NCBI GenBank assembly: GCA_017743475.1
Contig: JAGHYV010000009.1
Coordinates: 1 to 64,000, forward strand
Source of the DNA: Roseiflexus sp.
Lineage (GTDB): Bacteria; Chloroflexota; Chloroflexia; Chloroflexales; Roseiflexaceae
Reading direction: 5' to 3'
DNA length: 64,000 bases
Part shown: positions 18,034 to 26,644 of the stretch, piece by piece
Layout: each line of letters begins with the position of its first letter
Position numbering within the stretch: the stretch's first letter is position 1
Translations under genes and position numbers: made by a program
Notes under the pieces: generated by a model
The model's input: only the letters and a program-made list of their open reading frames with translations
The model's database searches: none
What the model was told of the DNA's origin: nothing

Positions 18034-18117
18034 GTCCTCAGTTCTCAGCTCTCAGTTCTCGGTTCTTGGTTCTCAGTTCTTGGTTCTTGGTTCTCAGTTC
18101 TCAGTTCTCGGTTCTCC
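18034..18117 (+). repeat. Heptad tandem repeat (GTTCTCA type) abutting the aminotransferase start
   Basis: Twelve consecutive 7-bp units, mostly GTTCTCA, GTTCTCG and GTTCTTG, run without a break to 3 bp before the ATG at 18121. They leave no room for a normal ribosome binding site. A shorter array of this family is at 53391-53418. Together with 17960-18016, nearly the whole rlmN-aminotransferase spacer is made of two unrelated heptad families. Confidence 0.9.
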
Positions 18118-18120
18118 CAC

Positions 18121-19293
18121 ATGCATCTCTCCGAACAGTTTCTCCTGCGACGAGATGTGACATTTCTCAACCACGGCAGTTTTGGCGCCTGCCCGCGACC
18201 AGTATTCGAGGTGTACCAGCAGTGGCAGCGCACGCTGGAGATGCAACCAGTTGAGTTTTTAGGTCGGCGGCTCAACGGGTTACTGGCGGAAGCGCGGGCG
18301 CGTCTCGCGACGTTCGTCGGCGCTGCACCCGATGATGTCGTGTTTGTGCCCAACGTCACTTATGCGATGAATATTGTTGCCCGATCAATCGATCTCCGAC
18401 CGGGCGATGAGGTTTTGGGCAGCAATCACGAATACGGCGCGGTCGAACGCACCTGGCGCTACGTCTGCGAACAGCGCGGCGCCATTTACATTCCGCAACC
18501 GGTTTCTCTGCCGGTCGATGATGGTGACGCGATGGTCGAACAGATATGGAGTGGCGTTACTGAGCGCACAAAAGTAATCACTCTGAGTCATATTACTTCA
18601 CCAACCGCACTGATCATGCCGATTGCGACTATCTGCCAGCGCGCGCGGGATGCTGGCATTATCACCGTCATCGATGGTGCGCATGCGCCAGGGCAGATCG
18701 ATCTGAATATGCAGGCGATTGGGGCGGATTTTTACAGCGGCAACTGTCACAAATGGCTCTGCGCACCCAAAGGCGCCGGATTTCTCTACGCCCGTCCAGA
18801 GCGTCAGGCGCTGCTCCAGCCACTGGTTGTCAGTTGGGGGTGGCAACCGCGCCAGCCAATGCGTTCAAGCTTTCTCACCTATCCGGAAGGCGCCTCCTTT
18901 CGCGACTACTACGAGTGGATGGGGACCGATGATCCCTCGGCGTTTCTCAGTGTTCCGGCGGCAATCGATTTCCAGACTGCCAACGACTGGTCTACCGTGC
19001 GCCGCACCTGTCACGCGCTTCTGGCAGACGCCTCCCGGCGCATTGCCAGATTGACCGGATGTGCGCCACTCACCCCCGATGGCGAAGCGTGGTGGATGCA
19101 GATGCGCGCCCTGCCACTCCCGCCGTGCAACCCGAAAGAAGTCCAGGCGCGCCTATGGAATGAATTCCGTATCGAAGTTCCGTGCTACGATTGGGAAGGC
19201 ACCCCGCTGATCCGGATCTCCATCCAGGCATACAATACACCAGCAGATATCGACCGATTGCTGGAGGGGTTGCAAGCAGTCTTACGTGTGTAG
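18121..19293 (+). CDS. Class V aminotransferase (isopenicillin N epimerase-like)
   Basis: A 390-residue PLP enzyme of the class V / CefD-like group. It opens with FLNHGSFGACPRPVFEVYQQ and contains the likely PLP-binding lysine in YSGNCHKWLCAPKGAGFLY and the preceding cofactor-contact segment TVIDGAHAPGQIDL. Members include isopenicillin N epimerases and cysteine desulfurase relatives; no beta-lactam genes are nearby, so the substrate is unknown. The upstream open frame is only heptad repeat and is not coding. No Shine-Dalgarno is visible before 18121, so translation may depend on coupling or leader context. Confidence 0.85.
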   Translation: MHLSEQFLLRRDVTFLNHGSFGACPRPVFEVYQQWQRTLEMQPVEFLGRRLNGLLAEARARLATFVGAAPDDVVFVPNVTYAMNIVARSIDLRPGDEVLGSNHEYGAVERTWRYVCEQRGAIYIPQPVSLPVDDGDAMVEQIWSGVTERTKVITLSHITSPTALIMPIATICQRARDAGIITVIDGAHAPGQIDLNMQAIGADFYSGNCHKWLCAPKGAGFLYARPERQALLQPLVVSWGWQPRQPMRSSFLTYPEGASFRDYYEWMGTDDPSAFLSVPAAIDFQTANDWSTVRRTCHALLADASRRIARLTGCAPLTPDGEAWWMQMRALPLPPCNPKEVQARLWNEFRIEVPCYDWEGTPLIRISIQAYNTPADIDRLLEGLQAVLRV

Positions 19294-19742
19294 GTTGGAA
19301 CACTCGCCGGGAAGCCGGAGTCCTGTCGCCAGAATGCGATCAATGCCTTCTCGTGTTCCTGGACTCTGGTTACGGCAAGGGTTTCGCGCGCCACCTTCGG
19401 CATCTCTGCCAGAAAACCCGCTGCGCGCAGTATAACTGTTCACGCTTGGAGGCAACACACGCGCCTGGAAGTGAGGGCGTCCCACTCTCGTCACGTTTCC
19501 GAAGGCAAGATACTCTCGCTTTCAGGAGAAATGTGAACACTTGTAGTTGTTAGGCAATTCCTCACAATATGCACAGTCCACCGGCATTCGTTCCCATCCA
19601 TGCTGGTTGCCACGGAGCCAGGGCGTCCTGATAGGGCAATCGAGAGCGAGATACCCTCACTCTGGGGTGCATTGCTGTATACTGTTCCGGCGCGTCAGGA
19701 ATATTTCAGAACGACCCATTGTGGCGCAACACTGCTGCGTCT
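19294..19742. other. Intergenic region with diverged palindromic elements
   Basis: This 449-bp spacer between the convergent aminotransferase and pepF genes holds no convincing gene. It contains two diverged members of a roughly 60-80 bp palindromic family. One is at about 19449-19535 (GGAAGTGAGGGCGTCCC to ACTCTCGCTTTC), resembling 43858-43944. The other is at about 19612-19670 (GAGCCAGGGCGTCC to CCCTCACTCTGG). A TATACT at 19677 has no gene behind it. Confidence 0.5.
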
Positions 19743-21545
19743 CTACGACATCCGCTCCAATTCATCGAGCAATGCGCTGAAGTGATCCATCGCTGCCTGG
19801 ATCGGCGCTGGCGAGAGCATGTCAACCCCGGCATCGCGCAACAGTTCAATCGAGGGGCGCGACGATCCGCTACGCAGGAAGCGCAGATACCGCTCGATCG
19901 CTGGACTTCCCTCCTGAACAATCTGTTTGTGAAGCGCCAGCGCCGCCGAAAACCCGGTTGCATACTGGTAGACATAAAAATTGTAGTAGAAATGCGGGAT
20001 ACGCGCCCATTCCAGCGCAATCTGCTCGTCGAGCGCCACTTCCGACCCGTGGTAACGCGCCACCAGATCGCGATAAATCGTACTGAACAGTTCGGTTGTC
20101 AGCGGCTCGCCCGCCTCCGCCCGACGATGGATTTCCAGTTCAAACTCAGCAAACATGGTCTGCCGGAAGAGGGTGGTGCGAATATCTTCCAATTGCTCGA
20201 CAATCAGATAGCGGCGCAGGATCGGGTCATCGCGCGTTCGCAACAGGTGATCGGTCAATAGCGCCTCGTTCAGCGTTGAAGCGACCTCAGCGACAAAGAT
20301 CGTGTAGTCGCCATAAATGTAGGGCTGCGTCTTGCGCGTGAAGTACGAGTGCATCGCATGACCGAGTTCGTGCGCCAGCGTAAACACGTCGTTCAGGCGT
20401 TCCTGGTAATTCAGCAGCATGAACGGCGCAGTGGTGTACGAACCGTCGCTGTACGCGCCGCTACGCTTGCCGATATTCTCGTAGACATCGATCCAGCGAC
20501 TACGGAACGCCTGTGCAACGGCAGCGCCATATTCATCGCCAAGCGGCTCGAATGCCGCACGCACCATGCGCTCCGCTTCCTCATACGGAATAGCGATGTC
20601 TGCTTCTGGAACGAGCGGGGCATACAGATCGTAGAAGTGCAGTTCATCCAGCCCCATGATCTGCCGACGCACCTGGAAATATCGGTGGAGACGGGGCAGA
20701 CTGGCGTTGACCGTCGCAATCAGGTTATGGTAAACCTCCACTGGAATGTCGTTCGGCGTCAGCGCTGCCTCCAGAGATGACGCATAATTGCGAACCCTTG
20801 CATTCAGCACATGAGTGCGCACTTGGGCGGCAAGCGACGCCCCCAATGTATTGCGTATCCCCTGGAAGGCGCTATAGTACCCGACGAACGCATCGCGACG
20901 CACCCTGCGATCAGGACTGCGCAGGAAGCGCAGGAAACGCCCGTGCGACAGTTGCACTGGCTGCCCCTGCTCATCCTCAATCGAGGGAAAATGCAGGTCA
21001 GCATTGGTCAGGACTTCAAAAATCTCGCCTGGCGCGCGTGTAATATCGCTGAACTGCGCCAGGATCGCTTCGACCTCGGCAGAGCGCACGTGAGCGCGCT
21101 GGCGCAACAACTGATCCAGTGCATACTCATACACTGCCAGATCGGGATGCTCCCGGATCCAGGCGCGGATCTGATCCTCTGGTGCCGCCAGGATCTCCGG
21201 TTCGATGAACGCCAGCGCCGCGCTGACCTTCGCCGCTAGCGTTCCGGCGCGTTCGGCGAGCGCCTGCCCGACCGGGTCGGTTGTGTCGCTGTCAAAGCGA
21301 CGGTTGGCGTAAACGTAGATCTGCCAGAGACGCATCGATACCTGATCGCGTAGTCGCAATGCCGTCAGCAGGTCGTCGGCGCTGCCAGCAACGCGTCCTT
21401 GCAATGCTGCAACATCACTCAGCATCTGCTCGATCGTGGCAACGTCCTGTTCCCAGGCAGCGTCATCGACGTATATTGTCGTCAGATCCCAACGATAACG
21501 CTCAGGAATCTCATCACGGCGCGGCACTTTCTGAATTTCGGTCAC
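19743..21545 (-). CDS. pepF: Oligoendopeptidase F (M3 metallopeptidase)
   Basis: The 600-residue protein has the M3 zinc-binding motif in FTLAHELGHAMHSYF (HEXXH, about residue 390) and the downstream Glu in FVAEVASTLNEALLTDHLL, the usual third ligand. It has the length of PepF/M3B oligoendopeptidases, which are cytosolic enzymes cutting short peptides. The start is taken as GTG at 21545, since AGGAGGGAG lies 6 bp upstream and the family N-terminus begins here (VPRRDEIPERYRWDLTTIY). The 67 residues before it in the open frame show no similarity to the family. It is apparently monocistronic. Confidence 0.93.
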   Translation of the reverse strand: MTEIQKVPRRDEIPERYRWDLTTIYVDDAAWEQDVATIEQMLSDVAALQGRVAGSADDLLTALRLRDQVSMRLWQIYVYANRRFDSDTTDPVGQALAERAGTLAAKVSAALAFIEPEILAAPEDQIRAWIREHPDLAVYEYALDQLLRQRAHVRSAEVEAILAQFSDITRAPGEIFEVLTNADLHFPSIEDEQGQPVQLSHGRFLRFLRSPDRRVRRDAFVGYYSAFQGIRNTLGASLAAQVRTHVLNARVRNYASSLEAALTPNDIPVEVYHNLIATVNASLPRLHRYFQVRRQIMGLDELHFYDLYAPLVPEADIAIPYEEAERMVRAAFEPLGDEYGAAVAQAFRSRWIDVYENIGKRSGAYSDGSYTTAPFMLLNYQERLNDVFTLAHELGHAMHSYFTRKTQPYIYGDYTIFVAEVASTLNEALLTDHLLRTRDDPILRRYLIVEQLEDIRTTLFRQTMFAEFELEIHRRAEAGEPLTTELFSTIYRDLVARYHGSEVALDEQIALEWARIPHFYYNFYVYQYATGFSAALALHKQIVQEGSPAIERYLRFLRSGSSRPSIELLRDAGVDMLSPAPIQAAMDHFSALLDELERMS

Positions 21546-21760
21546 GGACGACTCCCTCCTTAACCATTCCCGAGTGCAATTTGTCCAATGTATGAAGCGC
21601 CAGGAATGGCGTCTTATGCATATCGTGCTCCCTGGATCGGCGTCCTCCCGGACGGACCCCCCACGGTGTCGGGAGCGCCAGATCACGCCCGTCTCTAGCA
21701 GGCTGCACCTGTATCGTCGTGATACGACAGGCAGGGGTGGGGACAATATTGTACCATGCC

Positions 21761-22603
21761 CTACTCACGTCGCCAGACAACGCCGCGCTCCGGCGCGAAC
21801 AGGAAGACAATCGTAAACAGCGCGGTTGCTACCAGCACAACTGCCGCACCGGAAGCGATATTGACGTAGTAACTCAGATACAACCCGCTGATACTGGCAA
21901 CTGCACCGATCAGCGCAGCAACCATCATCATCGTGGGCAGACGCCGGGTGAGCAGGTATGCCGTGGTGCCAGGCGTGACCAGCATCGCCGCAACCAGTCC
22001 GACGCCAACCGTCTGCAACGATACAACAATGGTCAGTGCAATCAAAAGCAGCAGCAGTATACGCAGGCGCTCGACTGGCAAGCGTTGGGTGGCTGCCAGC
22101 ACCGGATCAAAAGCGATAACCAGAAACTGACGGTAGAACGCCAGGATGGTCAGCAGCACCGCTGCGCCGATCCCTGCGATCAGCCACAGGTCTGTCGGGC
22201 TGACCCCCAGCACATTGCCGAACATGATGTGCGTCAGATCGACGGCATACGTGCGCACACTGCTGATCAACGCTACTCCAAGCGCCAGTGCTGCGGCGAA
22301 CACGATGCCAATGGCAGTATCCTCTTTGATCGTCCCCTTGCGTGAGAAGAGACTGATCAGCAACGCGACGACGACGGCTGCGACAAGCGCGCCCATCAGC
22401 AGGTTTGCTCCCATCAGATAAGCAATTGCAACTCCCGGTAGCACGGCGTGCGCCAGCGCATCGCCGAGAAACGCCATCGAGCGCAGCACAACATAACATC
22501 CAACAATCGCACACAGGATGCCAACCAGGACCGCCGCAAGCATACCGCGCTGCATGAAACCGTACGCAAGCGGCGCAACAATCCAGGACCATAGGGTATT
22601 CAT
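21761..22603 (-). CDS. znuB: Metal (Zn/Mn) ABC transporter permease
   Basis: A 280-residue integral membrane protein of the ABC-3 family with about eight or nine hydrophobic segments. It has the family sequences RSMAFLGDALAHAVLPGVAIAY near the N-terminus and VSLQTVGVGLVAAMLVTPGTTAYLL later. It forms the membrane channel for the ATPase and binding protein encoded just upstream. Its ATG overlaps the ATPase stop by 4 bp. Zinc is the likely substrate because of the His-rich binding protein; manganese cannot be excluded. Confidence 0.9.
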   Translation of the reverse strand: MNTLWSWIVAPLAYGFMQRGMLAAVLVGILCAIVGCYVVLRSMAFLGDALAHAVLPGVAIAYLMGANLLMGALVAAVVVALLISLFSRKGTIKEDTAIGIVFAAALALGVALISSVRTYAVDLTHIMFGNVLGVSPTDLWLIAGIGAAVLLTILAFYRQFLVIAFDPVLAATQRLPVERLRILLLLLIALTIVVSLQTVGVGLVAAMLVTPGTTAYLLTRRLPTMMMVAALIGAVASISGLYLSYYVNIASGAAVVLVATALFTIVFLFAPERGVVWRRE

Positions 22604-23415
22604 TTCACTGCAATGCTTTCTGGTTCAGATTGATGACAGGCGCACTGATCGACCAGCACCGAGCCATCAGGCAGTGTCAACACCTGTCCGCCAAACGCCT
22701 CAGTCAGCAGACCGCGACTCAAGACCTGAGCTGGAGATCCATCACCGATCAGACGCCGATTGATTAGCAACACGCGCTCAAAGCGCACTGCTGCAAGGCT
22801 AAGGTCGTGTGTGGAGAGAATAATCGTCACCTTTTGATCACTAAGTGTGTCGAGCACACTGAGGGTCGCTTCCTGGGTCGCCGCATCGACGCCGGTGAAT
22901 GGTTCGTCGAGCAGGAGAATGTGCGGCTCTTGTGCCAGCGCGCGCGCTAGAAAGACGCGCTGCTGCTGACCGCCGGACAATTCTCCGATAGGACGATGCG
23001 CTAGGTGAGCCACACCCATCAACTCCATCCCACGTTCAACAGCCGCGTGGTCGGTGCGCGTCGGGCGTCTCAGCCAGCCGAGCCGTCCAAACCGTCCCAT
23101 CATCACCACATCGGCGACGGTCACCGGGAAGCGCCAGTCAACATCTTCACGCTGCGGCACATACGCAACACAGTCGGTATGTGCACCGGGCGGCAATCCA
23201 TGGATTCGGATCGTGCCACTCTGCGGCTTCACCAGACCGACCAGCGCCTTGAAGAGGGTCGACTTGCCAGCGCCGTTTGGTCCCACCAGCACCACCCGTT
23301 CGCCATATTCCACACGAAACGAAATATCATCGAGCACCCGCCGCCGCCCATAGGCAACGGTCAGGCGCTCGATCTCAAGATGGGCTGGTTCCTGTTCGAT
23401 GTGCAGCGTGTTCAT
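22600..23415 (-). CDS. znuC: Metal (Zn/Mn) ABC transporter ATP-binding protein
   Basis: A 271-residue ABC ATPase with Walker A GPNGAGKST, signature LSGGQQQRV, Walker B ILLLDEPF and switch His in ILSTHDLSLA. A C-terminal extension holds CACHQSE, a cluster of Cys and His that could bind metal. It energises the permease encoded next. The gene overlaps both neighbours by 4 bp, giving a tightly coupled three-gene operon. Confidence 0.93.
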   Translation of the reverse strand: MNTLHIEQEPAHLEIERLTVAYGRRRVLDDISFRVEYGERVVLVGPNGAGKSTLFKALVGLVKPQSGTIRIHGLPPGAHTDCVAYVPQREDVDWRFPVTVADVVMMGRFGRLGWLRRPTRTDHAAVERGMELMGVAHLAHRPIGELSGGQQQRVFLARALAQEPHILLLDEPFTGVDAATQEATLSVLDTLSDQKVTIILSTHDLSLAAVRFERVLLINRRLIGDGSPAQVLSRGLLTEAFGGQVLTLPDGSVLVDQCACHQSEPESIAVK

Positions 23416-24896
23416 CCCTGTTTCAGCGCCTCAACGATCCGCTTAACATTGTACCGCATCATATCGATATAGGTTGGCGCCGGTCCATCGGCTTCCGACA
23501 ACGAATGCGTGTAGAGATCAGAAACGATTGTGATCCCCGTCTCACGCGCCAGTTGTTCGGCAAGTTGCGGGTTGGCGCCGGTTTCCAGAAAGATAACCCT
23601 GGCGCCTGCATTGCGCACTCGCTCGGTTAACCGCGCCAGTTGCTGCGCCGAAGGAGAGACGCCAGAGCTAACGCCAGGCACAATCGTGCCAATAATACGG
23701 AAGCCGTAGCGGTCGGCAAAATACCCAAAACTCTCGTGGTTCGTCACCAGTTTACGGTTAGCTTCAGGAATTGCAGCAACTTCGCTGGCGATAAAGCGAT
23801 CAAGTTCGTTCAATTGCGCGATATAGCGCTCAGCATTTGCGCGGTAGATCTCCGCACCAGCGGGATCGACGCTGATCAATCCGTCGCGGATGTTGGCAAC
23901 ATACGTGATGACGTTCGTCGGATCAAGCCAGAAGTGCGGGTCGACCTCATCATGGTGATGATGCCCGCCAGGCGTACTGATCATCAGTGCTGCCTGCGGC
24001 GCACGAAAACCGGTCAGCGCCAGCAGATACTCGCCCTTCTCCACGTCCATGATCATCGCCTGCGTCAAACCGGAGCAGTTGAGCGTCAGCGTCTCTTCGG
24101 CGTCAAGTGTCGCCCCTGTGTCGATGCTGGTCATAACCAGGGCGCCATCACCTGTTGCAATCGCGATCTCACCGCCTTCAGCGTCCCATTTCAAGAACCC
24201 GGCATATGTGCCATCCGTCTGTCGATTCAGCGTCACCTGCCAGAACATCCCACCATGATCGTGAGCATGCTCGTGATCGTGATCGTGTCCGTGATCGGCT
24301 TCTTTTTTCGCATGAGCGCCAACTTCGACGGCAGATGCTCGATCGGTGCCGGCAGCAATCTCTTCCGCCGCCAGGAAAAGATCGGCTGCCTCAACGCACA
24401 GCGCATCGGTCAGTTCTTCCAGACTCATGACTGCCACTTCACCTTCACGCGCTGTGCGACTACTCAGCCCTTTCGACGCTTCGATAACCAGGCGCTCGCC
24501 GCCAGCATTTTCCAGCAGACGGTTGAGAAACTCTTCAAAACCTGCGCCATTGACGATCAGAACATCGCTGTCAGCGACTTTGCGCACATCTGCGGGTGTT
24601 GGTTCAAAGATATGTGGATCGACGCCAAGCGGAATCAATGCTTCGATCTTCAAACGGTCACCGGCGACATTCTGCGCGATGTCAGCCAGAAATGATTGCG
24701 CCGCTAGAACTTTGAGCGCTGGCGCTGCTGCCAAGGGAGGCCTGGTCGGCGCAACCGTGGGCGCGGCAGACGCAGCTGTGGGCGTGGTAGGCGCAGCTGT
24801 CGGCGACACTCCGCCTGAGGGCGCCGGTTGCGTCCCGCCGCACGCGCTGAGCGCCAGCACGACGATGATCGTCAGAGCGAATAACCGTGTGAGCAT
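23412..24896 (-). CDS. znuA: Zinc/manganese-binding ABC lipoprotein with inserted domain
   Basis: A 494-residue cluster A-1 solute-binding protein. It has a lipoprotein signal with lipobox LSAC (Cys19), a Pro/Thr/Ala linker, and then the binding fold with DPHIFEPTPAD and DPHFWLDP. It is far longer than ordinary ZnuA (about 300 residues). A block of about 100 residues (215-311) is inserted between two His-rich stretches, one containing DHGHDHDHEHAHDH and one GGHHHHDE. The block begins MFWQVTLNRQTDGTYAGFLK and looks beta-rich. The ATG at 24896 is chosen because AAAGGAGAGG lies just upstream, inside the longer open frame. Confidence 0.88.
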   Translation of the reverse strand: MLTRLFALTIIVVLALSACGGTQPAPSGGVSPTAAPTTPTAASAAPTVAPTRPPLAAAPALKVLAAQSFLADIAQNVAGDRLKIEALIPLGVDPHIFEPTPADVRKVADSDVLIVNGAGFEEFLNRLLENAGGERLVIEASKGLSSRTAREGEVAVMSLEELTDALCVEAADLFLAAEEIAAGTDRASAVEVGAHAKKEADHGHDHDHEHAHDHGGMFWQVTLNRQTDGTYAGFLKWDAEGGEIAIATGDGALVMTSIDTGATLDAEETLTLNCSGLTQAMIMDVEKGEYLLALTGFRAPQAALMISTPGGHHHHDEVDPHFWLDPTNVITYVANIRDGLISVDPAGAEIYRANAERYIAQLNELDRFIASEVAAIPEANRKLVTNHESFGYFADRYGFRIIGTIVPGVSSGVSPSAQQLARLTERVRNAGARVIFLETGANPQLAEQLARETGITIVSDLYTHSLSEADGPAPTYIDMMRYNVKRIVEALKQG

Positions 24897-24955
24897 CTGT
24901 CCCTCTCCTTTTATATACATAGTATCAAAAATAGCATGGGGAACTTATGCGTTCC

Positions 24956-24984
24956 ATTATAGCAGAACGGTGCAGGCATAACAA
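24956..24984 (-). promoter_or_regulatory. Promoter of the metal transporter operon
   Basis: On the minus strand, TTGTTA (24979-24984) and TATAAT (24956-24961) are separated by 17 bp, and the -10 is extended (TGCTATAAT). Transcription would start near 24949, about 50 bp before znuA. An imperfect inverted repeat AAAAACA...TGTTTTT (24991-25016) lies directly upstream of the -35 and could be a regulator site; no Zur box can be asserted. Confidence 0.7.
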
Positions 24985-25127
24985 GAACTCAAAAACATTA
25001 TTGATACTTTGTTTTTTTAACTGATCCGTGCTCGGTGCCATCGTTGGCAAGGAAGTCGTCTGTGTGTCCGGTTCGGCAGCAGAGCGTGGTACGGGGAGGA
25101 TGCCGACCGTAATCACAGGCTTCATCG

Positions 25128-25156
25128 TTGCGACAGCGCGCACCGGATGCTATAAT
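25128..25156 (+). promoter_or_regulatory. Promoter of the pseudokinase gene
   Basis: TTGCGA (25128-25133), 17 bp, then TATAAT (25151-25156), with TGC before the -10. The expected transcript start is near 25163, about 27 bp before the ATG at 25190. It is divergent from the znuA promoter. Confidence 0.65.
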
Positions 25157-25189
25157 CACCCGTAGAAAGAACCCGCCGATGACACTGGT

Positions 25190-26581
25190 ATGGCTCAGTC
25201 TCCCACGCCCACTGCGCTGGTCTTGCACAATCGCTACCGCATCGACGAGCGACTCGGCGCGACACGTCTCGCAGTCGTCTATCGGGCATACGATGAGCGG
25301 TTGCAACGTCGCGTGCTGGTCGCAATGCTGCGCAAAGAACTCATCGACCAGGAAATGCTGCGTCGTCGCTTTGTGACAGAAGCGCAATTCGGTGCGCGTC
25401 ATCTGCATCCGTCGCTGCTGCACGTCTACGACAGCGGCGAGGTTGCCGGACGCCCATTTATGGTGACGGAGTATGTATCGGGCAGGACGTTGCGTGAATT
25501 CGGACCGTTGACGGTCGAAGTGGCGTTGCTCTATTTCCGCCAGATTGTTGGCGCTGTTGCTGCGTGCCAGGCGGCTGGCGCACCGCACCCGCCGATCAGT
25601 AGCGCGAATGTGATGCTTGTCAACGAAGGGCATGTTGAGTTGATCGAAAACTGGAGTATGACACCGGCGGAATTTGGTCTCGATGTGGCTGCGTATCGTG
25701 CACCGGAATGTACGTCCGGTCAGCCTCCCAGTTCTGCCAGCGTTGTCTACTCTCTCGGATTGCTGCTGATCGAAATGCTAACGGGGCGCAGGGTTGTTGA
25801 GGGCGCCGATCTTGATGGGATTCTTCAGGCGCAACGGAACCTGGCGCTTCCGACATTGAGTGCCATGCGTTCCCACATCTATCTACCGTCGCTAGCGCGT
25901 CTGCTAGTGCGCGCAACTGCGCCTGACCCGTCGCAGCGTTTTCCCGATGCCCTTGCCTTGAGCCAGGCGCTCGATGAGGTGTGGCGCAGCACCAGCCGCG
26001 ATACTGATCGTCTGGCACTGCCGAGGCATCCTGATCTAACTGGCAGGCAGGCATCAGCGGCAGCACCGCCTCTGAACGTTCGTCCAGCGCCTTTCGCTTC
26101 CGTTCCATCTCCATCTCCTACCGCACCGGTCACGACAATCGATACACACCAGTTGATGCTGCAAAGCGCACGGCAGCGTTCGCTGGCAGCGTTGATCGCC
26201 ATGGTTGCACTCTTCGTGCTGGTTGGTTCAGGAGCATATGTGCTGACAAGCCTGGCGCTCGAGGGGTTGACCAGCATTCGCCTGCCGCGCCTGCAGGTGT
26301 TGTTGCCGGAAGGCATAACGCTCCCCGACTGGCTTACCGGCGTTGCGGACGGCTCCGGTGAGGTGCTGATAGTCACGATTGGCGATGTGGAAGGATTGAA
26401 TCTGCGCGCTGAGCCGGGGCTGAACACGCGCATCATCGGTCTGTTGCCGAACGGAACCCGTGTGCGTAAACTGGAAGGACCGCGGATTGTCGATAACGTT
26501 CCATGGGTGCGGGTGCGCGGTGAGATCAACGGTCAACCGGTTGAGGGGTGGGTTTCGCAGTTGTTCGTGCGCACCGAGTAG
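25190..26581 (+). CDS. Membrane pseudokinase with extracytoplasmic SH3-like domain
   Basis: The 463-residue protein has a PknB-like kinase fold (residues 13-265) with features such as LHNRYRIDERLG, FMVTEYVSGRTLREF and AAYRAPEC (APE motif), but catalytic residues are gone. The glycine-rich loop is degenerate, the VAIK lysine is replaced (VLVAM, 42-46), HRD reads HPP (133-135) and DFG reads ENW (153-155). Asn140 of the catalytic loop remains. A Pro-rich linker leads to one membrane helix (331-353) and a bacterial SH3 domain (393-460, GLNLRAEPGLNTRIIGLLPNG). The topology places the kinase-like part inside and SH3 outside. It is probably a sensor or scaffold. It has its own promoter and precedes the two SIR2 genes. 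Confidence 0.85.
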   Translation: MAQSPTPTALVLHNRYRIDERLGATRLAVVYRAYDERLQRRVLVAMLRKELIDQEMLRRRFVTEAQFGARHLHPSLLHVYDSGEVAGRPFMVTEYVSGRTLREFGPLTVEVALLYFRQIVGAVAACQAAGAPHPPISSANVMLVNEGHVELIENWSMTPAEFGLDVAAYRAPECTSGQPPSSASVVYSLGLLLIEMLTGRRVVEGADLDGILQAQRNLALPTLSAMRSHIYLPSLARLLVRATAPDPSQRFPDALALSQALDEVWRSTSRDTDRLALPRHPDLTGRQASAAAPPLNVRPAPFASVPSPSPTAPVTTIDTHQLMLQSARQRSLAALIAMVALFVLVGSGAYVLTSLALEGLTSIRLPRLQVLLPEGITLPDWLTGVADGSGEVLIVTIGDVEGLNLRAEPGLNTRIIGLLPNGTRVRKLEGPRIVDNVPWVRVRGEINGQPVEGWVSQLFVRTE

Positions 26582-26604
26582 GGTGCGCAGCGGTGCTGCG
26601 CCCG
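26582..26604 (+). terminator. Hairpin directly behind the pseudokinase stop
   Basis: GCGCAGC, GGT, GCTGCGC (7-bp stem) is extended by GGG/CCC with a small bulge. There is no T-run, so it is either a weak terminator or a stabilising hairpin between the pseudokinase and SIR2 genes. Confidence 0.3.
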
Positions 26605-26644
26605 TTCGTGGTCATTCACATGCACATATGAGATATACAGGCGT

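Noticed and set aside
17960-18117. CRISPR-like array
   Set aside because: Units are contiguous 7-mers without spacers; no cas genes in the window.
19660-19690. TATACT at 19677 as a promoter
   Set aside because: No plus-strand gene follows; it faces the end of pepF.
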